Shown here: piece after piece, positions 16,723-25,809 of the stretch | Layout of the letters: each line of letters begins with the position of its first letter | How positions within the stretch are numbered: position 1 is the first letter of the stretch | Origin: Bifidobacterium breve | GTDB taxonomy: Bacteria > Actinomycetota > Acidimicrobiia > Acidimicrobiales > Acidimicrobilacustridaceae | Assembly: GCA_945862505.1 (NCBI GenBank) | Contig: CAMAYJ010000006.1 | Span: 1-63,047 of the forward strand | Direction of reading: 5' to 3' | DNA: 63,047 bases | Program-made: the position numbers and the translations under genes | Notes under the pieces: model-generated | Database searches by the model: none | The model's input: the letters and a program-made list of their open reading frames with translations, nothing else | What the model was told of the DNA's origin: nothing

Positions 16723-17865
16723 ATGTCAATCGAAGAACTCCAAATCGATACCCCCGACATCGATTCAGAAAACCCTCAAAAAGGGTCTGAGCGCTCAGAA
16801 AAGGGCTCCCTGAAGCCCGTTCTCGATGTCATCCCCGCCGAGGCCTACGACAACCCAACCTGGAAGGGTTTGGCCTACTTCAGCCGAGATCTGGTCATGT
16901 ACGGCCTGATCATCGCCGGGCTCATCGTCATTGACAATCCCTTCGCCGTCATTGCCCTGTGGGTGCTGTCGGCCATGGTGATCTCTGGCTTGTTCATCGT
17001 TGCCCACGATGCCGCCCATGGTGCCCTGTTCTCCTCGAAACGCCTCAATCGAGTCATCGGCACGATCGCCATGTTGCCGTCGTGGCACGTGTACGAGGGC
17101 TGGACCCTTGGCCACAATCGAATCCATCACGGCTACACCGTGCGCGAAGGATTCGACTTCGTGTGGCACCCCTACACCCCAGAGCAGTTCGCAGCCATGT
17201 CAACACTCGGTCGGCTTCGTCATCGTTTCGAGTGGTCCTGGTTCGGTGCTGGCGCCTATTACTTGCGCGAGGTGTGGTGGCACAAGATGATCGTGGGCGC
17301 ACCGCCGGCCCGATGGGCAAAAACCATTCGCCGTGACCGAATCATCGTTTGGTCATTCGTTGCCGTGGCATCGCTTGCACTCGGCGCTCTTGGCTGGGCG
17401 AGCTACGGGGGCGTTGTCGGCATCCTTTGGATGATCCTCAAGGTGTTGGTTATTCCTTTCCTTGGTTTCAATTTCGTCATTGCTTCATTTGTGCACCTCC
17501 ATCACATCCAACCCAACATTCGTTGGTGGAAGCGTCGCGAATGGACAAAGTGGCACGGTCAGATGGAAGGCACCACTGTGCTCCGGGCTCGTTTCGGACT
17601 CAACTTCTTCTTCCACTGGATCATGGTGCATGTCCCCCACCACGTCGACATGCGCATCCCGATGTACAACCTCGAACTTGCGACCGACGCGATGAAAGAA
17701 GCCTTTCCAGGCACGATCCACGACGAACCGCTTCGATTCATGGACTTCGTGCGCAATACCCGCGTGTGTCGTCTCTATGACTTCGACGAGGGTCGCTGGT
17801 ACACCTACCGCGAAGCCGCAAAACGCCCAGCCGCCGAGCAAAATTCCGAACCAGTTGCTGCTTAA
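16723..17865 (+). CDS. Membrane fatty-acid desaturase family protein
   Basis: Integral-membrane di-iron oxygenase that desaturates or hydroxylates lipid acyl chains. It has histidine boxes HDAAHG (95-100), HNRIHH (131-136) and HVPHHVD (303-309), plus an extra HLHH near 258-261. Hydrophobic segments lie around 56-95, 205-225 and 232-258. The first 40 residues are acidic and low-complexity. The gene stands alone behind a perfect TetR-type palindrome that overlaps its -10 box, so expression is probably induced by fatty acid or acyl-CoA. Desaturation position and substrate cannot be told; ketolase or hydroxylase activity occurs in the same superfamily. Confidence 0.88.
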   Translation: MSIEELQIDTPDIDSENPQKGSERSEKGSLKPVLDVIPAEAYDNPTWKGLAYFSRDLVMYGLIIAGLIVIDNPFAVIALWVLSAMVISGLFIVAHDAAHGALFSSKRLNRVIGTIAMLPSWHVYEGWTLGHNRIHHGYTVREGFDFVWHPYTPEQFAAMSTLGRLRHRFEWSWFGAGAYYLREVWWHKMIVGAPPARWAKTIRRDRIIVWSFVAVASLALGALGWASYGGVVGILWMILKVLVIPFLGFNFVIASFVHLHHIQPNIRWWKRREWTKWHGQMEGTTVLRARFGLNFFFHWIMVHVPHHVDMRIPMYNLELATDAMKEAFPGTIHDEPLRFMDFVRNTRVCRLYDFDEGRWYTYREAAKRPAAEQNSEPVAA

Positions 17866-17912
17866 GGCTCGTTGCCCGCACTACGCGAGCACCTCAACCA
17901 GATGTCTACGAG

Positions 17913-18851
17913 TTAGTTCAACAATGCCGATGCATCAACGGTGACCGTTTCACCAGAACCATCAATGACTTGGTATTCAAAACCCTCTTCAACGATCGCG
18001 TCATCGGCACCAAAGGCAACGGGAATCTTGTTGCACGCGTTTCGCATCAGGTAACTAACAATCTCAACGAGTTCTTCGCTGTCATAGGACTGGGTGAGGC
18101 GGCCAAAGAGTTCTTGGTCGATTACTGGCGGGCCGACGAACATCGCATCGACCAGGTCGAGTACCGCGAGAGTTCCCGCCGAAAGTTTGCCGACCGACGC
18201 GGGATCTTCTGCCCCGAGGAGTGCGGCATCAGCGCCTGCATTCAGTGCGGCAACGCTGCGAACTGATTGACAACGACGACACTGATGGAGCCGCGCCCCA
18301 CGTAGACGCATGAGTTCCTTCGTTACTGGGTCAACGACCTTCAGTCGCCCAGTAGCAGCCAGTACGTCCATGATCGCCGCCATCGGGTCGGCCGGAATCT
18401 CGCCACTCGCTCCCCACGCCCACGTATCGGTGGTGATGGTTTCGCCAAGAAGGGCGCTCAGAACGACTCCAGCGCGTTGCCCAACATCGAGCAGATACAA
18501 CGCTTGAACAAATGGCCCAATCTCCGCGCCAAGCGCTCCGGCTGATGCGGCCAAGGGGCCTGCAAGAACGCCAGTGACGTCGATGACAAATTGCTCCGTC
18601 AGCGCCAGCGCAGCTTTCTGTCGTTCATCGAAGGCGTCGGAGGTCGGCCAAGAACTGAGTTCCGCTGCTTGTAGTTCGGAAATTGGTCCCCACGGCTTTG
18701 CGGTGAGTTCGGTTTCGTTATTGAGCAACACGGCGACACGCCGACGAGCAAGTTCAACAAGTGTGTTGTCACAAGATGCACGCACCGACTCGCAGGCCAC
18801 AGCGAGTGCTGCAAGTAGCTCTGGTGCGTCGACTTCACGCGGGTCAGACAT
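17913..18851 (-). CDS. Carboxymuconolactone-decarboxylase/AhpD-like protein with two repeats
   Basis: A 312-residue protein made of two AhpD-like helical halves. The second half contains the CxxC core in a typical setting (ELMRLRGARLHQCRRCQSVR, given here as positions about 180-199). The first half (AALALTEQFVIDVTG) lacks the cysteine pair, so only one half could be redox-active. Relatives act as alkylhydroperoxide reductase partners or as ring-cleavage pathway decarboxylases. The start codon overlaps the P450 stop by one base (TGATG), so translation is coupled and a role with the P450 is likely. The true reaction is unknown. Confidence 0.7.
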   Translation of the reverse strand: MSDPREVDAPELLAALAVACESVRASCDNTLVELARRRVAVLLNNETELTAKPWGPISELQAAELSSWPTSDAFDERQKAALALTEQFVIDVTGVLAGPLAASAGALGAEIGPFVQALYLLDVGQRAGVVLSALLGETITTDTWAWGASGEIPADPMAAIMDVLAATGRLKVVDPVTKELMRLRGARLHQCRRCQSVRSVAALNAGADAALLGAEDPASVGKLSAGTLAVLDLVDAMFVGPPVIDQELFGRLTQSYDSEELVEIVSYLMRNACNKIPVAFGADDAIVEEGFEYQVIDGSGETVTVDASALLN

Positions 18852-20104
18852 CAGCGAGCTCCTCCAGGCGTGAATGAAATGGGAAGGCTCTTCACGCCAT
18901 TGATGAAACTCGACCGCAATTGCACAGGCGGCCCGGCAAGTTCCAAGTCAGGGAGTCGGGTGTAGAGCTCACGGAACATAAGCGCGATTTCTCGACGAGC
19001 AAGATGCGCTCCCAAACAGAAATGTGGACCAGGCCCGCCGAATCCAACATGAGGGTTTGGATCTCGAAGCACATTGAACGTGTCGGGATCGTTAAAGACT
19101 GCTTCGTCGCGGTTCGCTGATCCGTAGAACATGATGACTTTGTCGCCCTGATGAAATTCATGACCCGAAAGCAGGTAGTCCCGGGTGAGCGTGCGCCGCA
19201 TCCAGACAACCGGCGATGCATAACGCACAATTTCCTCGACTGTCGTTGACATGGTGCCCTCGATGTCGGCGAGAAAGAGTGCGCGTTGATCGGGGTTCTG
19301 CGAAAGATGCGTGATGCCGTGGTTCAACGCCGTGCGGGTCGTTTCGTGGCCTGCGACGGAAAGCAGAATGAAGAACGAGGCGAGTTCGTCACCTGAAAGT
19401 TGCTCGCCATCGACTTCGGTATTTACGAGGGCTGATAGAAGATCATCGGTAGGGGTCGCTCGACGGAGCACTGCGAGTTCGTTCAACAGTCCTGCCAACA
19501 TCGCTCCTGCTTCAAGGAAGGCAGTGATCGGATCGACGCCTTCGGGAATGAAATCGGGATCGCCACCGGAGAGGATGATGTTCGACTGCGCCAACACCAT
19601 GTCGTATTCGCTGTGTGGAATTCCCATCATGTCGAGAATGACCAAGAGTGGAAATGGCATCGAGACGTCGGTTACGAAGTCGATCTCCCCTTTCTCGACA
19701 ATCTTGTCGACAACCTTTTTCGCGGTTTTCTCAACGTCGTCGAGAACAGCATTCAACATGCGCGGCGTGAACGTTCCCGAAACGATTTTTCGTAGACGTG
19801 CGTGGCGCGGATCATCCATCGAAATGAGCGATCCGTAGAACTCATTCATTTCTGCCGGCATGTCGAGAATCGAAACTGCGCCCTGGCCCGAGCAGAAGAT
19901 TTCAGGATGACGACTGATCTCCAAGATGTCATGCATTTTGGTGATGGCGTAATAACCGGGGCCTGCAGGGAATGGATCAATGATCGGTTCCGGGAAATAG
20001 GCGATTGGGTTTTCGCGACGCAACGTGGCAAATGCGGCATTGCGCTCGTTCCAAGGCTTGGCCCAGAACTCAATATCGGAAAGATCGATGTTTTCAAGTT
20101 TCAT
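18851..20104 (-). CDS. Cytochrome P450 monooxygenase
   Basis: Heme-thiolate monooxygenase of 417 residues. It shows the I-helix oxygen-binding motif AGHETT (251-256), K-helix EIVR (291-294), and the heme loop FGGPGPHFCLG with Cys363 as iron ligand. There is no membrane anchor, as is normal for class I bacterial P450s. Overall look is nearest to actinobacterial steroid/terpenoid/alkane hydroxylases such as the CYP125/CYP142 group, but this is by eye only. AGGAG lies five bases before the ATG. No ferredoxin or reductase gene is adjacent, so electrons must come from elsewhere in the genome. It is followed with one-base overlap by the AhpD-like gene. Confidence 0.95.
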   Translation of the reverse strand: MKLENIDLSDIEFWAKPWNERNAAFATLRRENPIAYFPEPIIDPFPAGPGYYAITKMHDILEISRHPEIFCSGQGAVSILDMPAEMNEFYGSLISMDDPRHARLRKIVSGTFTPRMLNAVLDDVEKTAKKVVDKIVEKGEIDFVTDVSMPFPLLVILDMMGIPHSEYDMVLAQSNIILSGGDPDFIPEGVDPITAFLEAGAMLAGLLNELAVLRRATPTDDLLSALVNTEVDGEQLSGDELASFFILLSVAGHETTRTALNHGITHLSQNPDQRALFLADIEGTMSTTVEEIVRYASPVVWMRRTLTRDYLLSGHEFHQGDKVIMFYGSANRDEAVFNDPDTFNVLRDPNPHVGFGGPGPHFCLGAHLARREIALMFRELYTRLPDLELAGPPVQLRSSFINGVKSLPISFTPGGAR

Positions 20105-20131
20105 AACGACTCCTAGACGAGAAGAAAGAAT

Positions 20132-21046
20132 TCAGAGGGCACCGGAGCGATCGGTGGTTTCAATCAGTTCGAGACATTCACCATTCGGCCCGGGCCAGAA
20201 CAGAACAAGCAACAGTGGGAATTCATCTCCAACCGACAGTTCTTCTGTCGGCAGGAACGGAATAGAACCGGCAGCGCGGATAACTGCTTCGTCGGCTGCG
20301 CAATCGGTCGTCGACCATGCCATCCGAAAAATTCCGAGTTCGTTGGCACCGCGCACTCGAACCGCAGATTTCGGAGCAGGATCGAGCCACTGAACGAGCG
20401 CAACGGTGAAAACCGAGCCTTTGTCGGCAAGCAAAACAGTACGGACAGTTACGTCGGTGTCACGACCATAAAGATCTCCGGGCCATACCATTTCAGTGAC
20501 ATCCTGGAGTGGAGAGAGGCCCATGACCTCTTGGTAGTACTTGAGCGACTCGTCAATATCGGCGCAGTTCACAACGACCTGAGCGATTGATGTTTTCTCA
20601 CCTTGGAACAAACCAACGGGAATACCATCGGAATCGAGCATCATCGCAACGATGAGTCGAGCATCACCGCCATCAATCTCACGCGGACCCGCAACCAGCG
20701 TTCCTCCCGCAGCAACGGCACGCTCCACGGTTGCGTTGATGTCAGGAGTTGAAAGTATCAACCGGTTGTAACCGGGCTCGCCATCTAGGCCAGGAGCGGT
20801 GCCAGTCGGTAGCGGCGTCTTCCACTCGAGGAGATCAAGCGAAAGTCCATCCAGTCCATCATCGGAATGCATGATCCAGGCATCCCACGCGACTTCATTA
20901 AGACCGAATGCTGCGCCCGACTGGTTCTTACTCGGCACGGTTCGCAATACGCGTCGAAGCCCGAGTGCTTCGTAAAACACAACAGAAACCTCAAGATCAG
21001 AGCAGTTCGAATTGCAGTGATAAATGCGGCTTCCCTGAATGGCCAT
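20132..21046 (-). CDS. Two-domain VOC (glyoxalase/extradiol dioxygenase superfamily) protein
   Basis: Two vicinal-oxygen-chelate modules: residues about 5-150 (IYHCNSNCSDLEVSVVFYEALGL to DSDGIPVGLFQ) and 155-300 (AQVVVNCADIDESLKYYQEVMGL to GPNGECLELIE). Such proteins include ring-cleaving dioxygenases, lyases and isomerases. The metal-ligand set cannot be confirmed by eye, so no reaction is assigned. A -10 box TACGAT six bases upstream of the ATG indicates its own leaderless promoter within the 42-base gap after the amidohydrolase gene. It lies in a leftward series with the P450 gene. Confidence 0.8.
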   Translation of the reverse strand: MAIQGSRIYHCNSNCSDLEVSVVFYEALGLRRVLRTVPSKNQSGAAFGLNEVAWDAWIMHSDDGLDGLSLDLLEWKTPLPTGTAPGLDGEPGYNRLILSTPDINATVERAVAAGGTLVAGPREIDGGDARLIVAMMLDSDGIPVGLFQGEKTSIAQVVVNCADIDESLKYYQEVMGLSPLQDVTEMVWPGDLYGRDTDVTVRTVLLADKGSVFTVALVQWLDPAPKSAVRVRGANELGIFRMAWSTTDCAADEAVIRAAGSIPFLPTEELSVGDEFPLLLVLFWPGPNGECLELIETTDRSGAL

Positions 21047-21052
21047 CGTCGA

Positions 21053-21058
21053 ATCGTA
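21053..21058 (-). promoter_or_regulatory. -10 box TACGAT for the VOC/P450/AhpD genes
   Basis: Six bases upstream of ATG 21046 (spacer TCGACG). It would drive the downstream three genes separately from the amidohydrolase gene. Confidence 0.5.
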
Positions 21059-21088
21059 GGGCCACCGAACCGGCAGCGCCTTCAGCGC

Positions 21089-22354
21089 TCAGTAGGACTC
21101 AGGATCGTCAATAACTGACTGCGGCACGGGGAAGTTATAGAGCTCTGAAGCGTTCTTCCACGTAATGCGAGCGATGTCCTCAGCCGGCAGATCGCCGATC
21201 TCGTGCTTGGTCACCGTCTGTGTGTTTGGCCAGGTTGAATCGCAATGCGGGTAATCGCTCTCAATGAGGATGTTCTCGATGCCAATGCGATCTCGCTGAA
21301 CAAACGCAGATGGGTCCTCAACCGCGCAGAACCAAAAGTTTCGTTTGAGAACCTCGGCTGGGGTGAGGTCGGTGCCCTTCCACGTTCCGTACATTTCGTG
21401 ATAGCTGAGCATGTGATCGAGGCGATCCATGAGCCCCGCCACCCATCCGATTCCGCCTTCGGACATGCAAAGTTTCAGATCTGGGAATCGAACGGGAAGT
21501 AACGAATACAACCAGTCGACTGCGGCGAACATCGCATAACCAAAAAACAACACACCGACGGTGTCGCCCGGAGCATCCGGAGCAGTCGCCGGCGACGTAC
21601 CTGAAGAACCGATGTGAAGATTCACAACCGTTCCGGTTTCCGCGCAAGCCTGCATCATCGGATCCCAGTACCCAGTGTGAAGTGATGGGAGCCCAAGCAT
21701 GTGGGGCGCTTCGGAAAACGTCACAGCCCTGAAGCCGCGCTCGGCATTGCGACGAATTTCCTCGGCGCCAAGCACGGGATCAAGCAGCCACGGAATCTGA
21801 CACGGCACAATGCGGCCCGGATGGGTGCCGGCCCACTCTTCAAGGTGCCAGTCATTCCATGCGCGAGTCGTCGCCAAAGCGAGTTCGACATCATTCGTGG
21901 TCGTTTGCAATCGCTGACCACAAAAGCCCGGCAAAAAGGAGGGAAAGTTCACCGACGCGTAAATGCCGTTGAGGTCCATGTCAGCGATGCGGGCATTGAT
22001 GTCCCACGCACCGCGTCGCATCTCGTCAAAACGAGCGGGCTCGAATGAATACTCCGACACAGGTCGGCCGACGACCGCATTGAACCCGACGTTCGGAAAT
22101 TCCATTCCGTCGTAGACCCAGGTTTCGGAGCCGTCATCTTTTTCAATGATTCTCGGTGCCCGGTCAGCCAACTTCGCTGGGAGTCGACCTTCGAAGGTGT
22201 GCGGTGGCTCAACAATGTGATCATCGGCGGAGATGATCGTGTAGTCGCGCTTGCGTCGTTCTGGCTCAGGCAGAAACGTGACGCCGCCAGTTTTTGATTT
22301 TCCACCGGTGGTGAAATTGAGATTGGACGCGAGGTCATCGATATTGATGGACAC
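21089..22354 (-). CDS. Amidohydrolase family 2 (metal-dependent TIM-barrel) protein
   Basis: A 421-residue member of the ACMSD/decarboxylase-like amidohydrolase-2 family, which hydrolyse or decarboxylate aromatic and cyclic acids. Motifs are SADDHIVEPPHTF near the N-terminus (DxH-type metal site variant), ADMDLNGIYASVNFPSFLPGF, NLHIGSSG (metal histidine) and ESDYPHCDSTWPN (C-terminal Asp/His). Relatives are common in actinobacterial steroid and aromatic degradation clusters. It starts three bases after the aldolase gene ends, so the two are one transcriptional unit. Confidence 0.85.
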   Translation of the reverse strand: MSINIDDLASNLNFTTGGKSKTGGVTFLPEPERRKRDYTIISADDHIVEPPHTFEGRLPAKLADRAPRIIEKDDGSETWVYDGMEFPNVGFNAVVGRPVSEYSFEPARFDEMRRGAWDINARIADMDLNGIYASVNFPSFLPGFCGQRLQTTTNDVELALATTRAWNDWHLEEWAGTHPGRIVPCQIPWLLDPVLGAEEIRRNAERGFRAVTFSEAPHMLGLPSLHTGYWDPMMQACAETGTVVNLHIGSSGTSPATAPDAPGDTVGVLFFGYAMFAAVDWLYSLLPVRFPDLKLCMSEGGIGWVAGLMDRLDHMLSYHEMYGTWKGTDLTPAEVLKRNFWFCAVEDPSAFVQRDRIGIENILIESDYPHCDSTWPNTQTVTKHEIGDLPAEDIARITWKNASELYNFPVPQSVIDDPESY

Positions 22355-22357
22355 GGC

Positions 22358-23179
22358 TCACTCCAGCACGTTGGGTTCTTCACGGATAAGACGGCGGACC
22401 GCTCCGGCCCAGTAAACCTCGGTACCGCGTTCGAGCAATGACGCCTTCATGGCGGGGCGAACAATCGGCGGCACGATAGTTGCTGATCGACCAGCAACGA
22501 GCACGTCGTACATGAGCTTGCACTGACGATCAAGGGTGGCGGACTTATAGGTCGCTTCTTCGATCGTCGGCGCAGTCACGATCACGCCATGATTCGCCAA
22601 AATCACTACAGAGGCATTCCCGATTCGCTCGGCCAGGTCGGCACCGAGTTCTGGCGAATCGATTTCACCCGAATACTCGCTGACGAATCCGAGTTCACCG
22701 TCGTACATCGATGACTGTTGGTGGAGAAACTCAGGAACAAGCCCAAGCGCCGCCAACAGCACTGCGTAATACGGATGATTATGAACAACGACACGAGATT
22801 CGGGGCGACGTCGATGCAGTTCAGTGTGAATTTGAACGGCCGGAGTGACATCCCACTTTCCGCCGATCACGTTTCCGTCGCGATCAACGCGACAGATGTC
22901 TGATGCAGAGACTTCCTCCCACCAAAGTCCCCACGGATTGACCATCATCGCTGAGTTATCGGCGTTGGCCCATGTGATGTGCCCGGCAATGTTTTCGCTG
23001 AATCCTTCACGAGCAAGAATCCGAAACGAACACGCCAATTTCTGTTCATCGGTGAGTTCCACCCCAATTGGTGGGGTAATCGATGGCGACCACGCGTCGG
23101 CGCCACCCTTTGACAAAGCAATGCCCTCTGGAAGTGAAGCTGCGCCAAGGGGCGCTGCGTCATTCGCTTCAATTGTCAT
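22358..23179 (-). CDS. Class II aldolase/adducin family protein
   Basis: Zinc-dependent aldolase-fold protein of about 273 residues. It carries the usual histidines in VVVHNHPYYAV and the ILANHGVIV segment, with HTELHRRRP before them. The family includes L-fuculose-phosphate aldolase and decarboxylases acting on hydroxy-acids. ATG 23179 is chosen because a G-rich site (GGGGGG) sits seven bases upstream and the protein then begins MTIEANDAAP. An upstream start at 23230 would run into the divergent promoter region. First gene of the leftward catabolic operon. Confidence 0.82.
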   Translation of the reverse strand: MTIEANDAAPLGAASLPEGIALSKGGADAWSPSITPPIGVELTDEQKLACSFRILAREGFSENIAGHITWANADNSAMMVNPWGLWWEEVSASDICRVDRDGNVIGGKWDVTPAVQIHTELHRRRPESRVVVHNHPYYAVLLAALGLVPEFLHQQSSMYDGELGFVSEYSGEIDSPELGADLAERIGNASVVILANHGVIVTAPTIEEATYKSATLDRQCKLMYDVLVAGRSATIVPPIVRPAMKASLLERGTEVYWAGAVRRLIREEPNVLE

Positions 23180-23263
23180 CGTGCAACCCCCCGGTCGACA
23201 TATATGGGCCACGTTAGATGCCAAACCCACGCATCAGACCATCGAATGTGGTTGCCTTTCGCC

Positions 23264-24727
23264 ATGACGACTGTCGCAACTGCCAATGGCGCTCTAGAGG
23301 GCCAAGACAATCCCGGATGCACCGCGTTCCTCGGTATTCCTTTTGCCGAGTCACCGGTGGGGCCGTTGCGCTGGGCTCCTCCCGTCCCGGCCCGCCACTG
23401 GGAAGGCGTTCGCGACGCCACTACATACGGGTCAGCCCCATGGCAACCCACCGGGGGCCCTCTCGACGGACTCGTTCCAGGGATGGGCAGCGACGATCAG
23501 TCCGATGACTGTTTAAACCTCAACATCTGGACCCCATCGCTCGATGATTCGCGACCGGTGCTGGTCTGGATCCATGGAGGAGCGTTCTCGTTGGGCGCCG
23601 GTTCTCTTGCGGTGTACAACGGTTCTCGAATCGCCGCCGCAACGAACACCGTCGTGGTCACTATCAACTACCGCGTGGGCGCCCTCGGATTTCTCGTGAT
23701 CGGCGATCCGTCGTGCACCCCAAATGTCGGGCTTCTCGATCAGGTGGCTGCCCTCGAATGGGTTCGCGACAACATCAGCGCATTCGGTGGCGACCCTGAC
23801 AACGTCACCATCTTCGGAGAATCTGCCGGCGGTGGCAGCGTGCTTTCTCTTCTCGCCATGCCCGCAGCCGTTGGAACCTTTCAACGAGCAATCGTCCAGA
23901 GCGGAGCTACCGATCTACTTCTTGATCGCGAGCGAGCCCTGCTTGTGACTGAGGCCGTGGCTCGCTGCGCCGGACTTGATCACGTCGATATCGATGCGTT
24001 GCGCGCGATTTCGGGGCCAGACCTCATCGCTGCGCAGGCACAAGCCGCCGGCGAACTGTTCATGACCGTCGGAACGATGCCCTTCCATCCCTGTGTCGAT
24101 GGCGTTGTCCTTCCCCAAACTTGGCTCGAGGCTGCGGCATCTGGCTTCAACCCAGTACCCGTCATCATCGGAACAACCCGTGACGAAATGGACCTCTTCA
24201 AAATGTTCGATCCAGCAGCGGCAACGCTCGATGATGCTGGGCTTCGCGCTCGACTCAGCGCAACTGGCAAGAGCATCGACGCACTTATTGACGCCTACGC
24301 GGCAACCGGAACGACAGAACCACCAGCTGTCTGGGCTCGGGTCAACACCGATACCGCCATGTGGCTGCATGCACTCGCCATCGCCGAAGCCCGATCCGCG
24401 CACGGACCAACGTGGATGTATCGCTTTGATTGGGAGGCCGCGTCATCAGGTATGGGCGCACCCCATGGTGTCGATATTCCCTTCCCATTCACCACCATCG
24501 ACGTCGATGGCTGGGACACCTTTGTCGAAGATCCCGAACAAGCAATGTCCCTCGCATCAGTGATCCAGCAGTCATGGGCCGACTTTGCCAACGATGGCGT
24601 CCCGACACTGGGCGATACTGAGTGGCCAGCCTTTGGCACCGAAAACCGGACTACTGCGATTTTCGGACGAAAGATCACGGTTGAATCTGACCCCAATGGT
24701 CAAGTTCGGCAAGCATGGCATGCCTGA
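23264..24727 (+). CDS. Type B carboxylesterase
   Basis: Alpha/beta-hydrolase esterase of about 487 residues. It has the oxyanion loop WIHGGAFSLGAG, the nucleophile motif FGESAGGGSV, and a C-terminal histidine in GAPHGVDIPF. The N-terminus TANGALEGQDNPGCTAFLGIPFAESPVGPLRW (residues about 6-37) is family-typical. There is no signal peptide, so it is cytosolic. ATG 23264 gives the normal N-terminus; in-frame starts at 23204 and 23246 would add a non-homologous leader. It is divergent from the aldolase operon across about 85 bases, a common arrangement for co-regulated catabolic genes. Confidence 0.88.
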   Translation: MTTVATANGALEGQDNPGCTAFLGIPFAESPVGPLRWAPPVPARHWEGVRDATTYGSAPWQPTGGPLDGLVPGMGSDDQSDDCLNLNIWTPSLDDSRPVLVWIHGGAFSLGAGSLAVYNGSRIAAATNTVVVTINYRVGALGFLVIGDPSCTPNVGLLDQVAALEWVRDNISAFGGDPDNVTIFGESAGGGSVLSLLAMPAAVGTFQRAIVQSGATDLLLDRERALLVTEAVARCAGLDHVDIDALRAISGPDLIAAQAQAAGELFMTVGTMPFHPCVDGVVLPQTWLEAAASGFNPVPVIIGTTRDEMDLFKMFDPAAATLDDAGLRARLSATGKSIDALIDAYAATGTTEPPAVWARVNTDTAMWLHALAIAEARSAHGPTWMYRFDWEAASSGMGAPHGVDIPFPFTTIDVDGWDTFVEDPEQAMSLASVIQQSWADFANDGVPTLGDTEWPAFGTENRTTAIFGRKITVESDPNGQVRQAWHA

Positions 24728-24767
24728 GCGCTCTGTCTAAAGAGCGTTCAACAATTCAGGGGGAACA

Positions 24768-25799
24768 ATGAAGTACACATCGCTCGGGACCACCGGCGTT
24801 TCTGTCAGCAGTTATTGCCTCGGGGCGATGATGTTTGGGCAGATGGGCAATACCGATCACGCCGAATGCATCCGTATTATCCATAAGGCGATCGACGCGG
24901 GCATCAACTTCATTGACACGGCCGACGTGTACTCCGGCGGCGAAAGCGAAGAAATCGTCGGCAAGGCCATCGCTGGACATCGCGACAAACTCGTCATTGC
25001 CACAAAGATGTTTAACACGATGGGACCCGATCGAAACCAGCGAGGCAACTCTCGCCGTTGGATGGCTCAAGCAATTGAAGAAAGCCTCCGACGCCTCGAC
25101 ACCGACCGTATTGACCTCTTTCAATTGCATCGCTTCGACGAAAGTGTTGCGCTTGAAGATTCCATGGGTGGCCTCACCGATCTCACCACAAACGGAAAAA
25201 TCATCTACGCCGGACATTCAGCGTGGCCCACCGAACGGATGGTCGAAGCGCAATGGACCGCCGAGAAGATGGGATTCGTGAAATTCCGCTGCGAACAAGC
25301 CTCGTATTCAATTCTCAAGCGTCGCATTGAACGACACGTGCTTCCAACAACCGCGCGCTACGGCATGGGAGTCATCACCTACAGCCCGCTCGGCGGAAGT
25401 TGGCTTTCAGGTCGTTACCGCGAACTCGGCGACGTCCCCGAATCATCACGCCTCGCCATGATGGGCAAACGTTGGGGTCAAGAACTCGATTCACCACAGA
25501 ATCAGGCCCGCATGAACGCAACCGTTGCCCTGCAATCGCTTGCCGACGATGCCGGTATTCCGCTTGCCCATCTCGCAACGGCGTGGGCGATGGAACACCC
25601 CAATGTCTCATCAGTCATCATTGGGCCACGCACCATGGAACAACTTGACGATCTCATCTCGTGTGCCGAACTTCGCCTTGATGCCGATCTTCTCGACGCG
25701 ATCGATCAGATCGTCGCTCCCGGCGGAGACGTTGTTGAGGAAGACAAATCCATTGATCCCCCGTCACTCCGGGCCAAGTCCCGCCGTCGACCAGCATGA
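24768..25799 (+). CDS. Aldo/keto reductase
   Basis: NADPH-dependent TIM-barrel oxidoreductase of 343 residues. It shows the catalytic tetrad contexts: Asp and Tyr in INFIDTADVYSGGESE, Lys in LVIATKMF, and His in LFQLHRFD. The later YSPLGGSWLSGRY and SSVIIGPRTMEQLDD segments match the YajO/potassium-channel-beta subgroup. AGGGGG lies five bases before ATG 24768. It is followed after ten bases by an alpha/beta-hydrolase gene and is probably co-transcribed with it. It likely reduces or oxidises an aldehyde or ketone intermediate of the neighbouring pathway. Confidence 0.92.
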   Translation: MKYTSLGTTGVSVSSYCLGAMMFGQMGNTDHAECIRIIHKAIDAGINFIDTADVYSGGESEEIVGKAIAGHRDKLVIATKMFNTMGPDRNQRGNSRRWMAQAIEESLRRLDTDRIDLFQLHRFDESVALEDSMGGLTDLTTNGKIIYAGHSAWPTERMVEAQWTAEKMGFVKFRCEQASYSILKRRIERHVLPTTARYGMGVITYSPLGGSWLSGRYRELGDVPESSRLAMMGKRWGQELDSPQNQARMNATVALQSLADDAGIPLAHLATAWAMEHPNVSSVIIGPRTMEQLDDLISCAELRLDADLLDAIDQIVAPGGDVVEEDKSIDPPSLRAKSRRRPA

Positions 25800-25809
25800 A
25801 AGATTTCCA

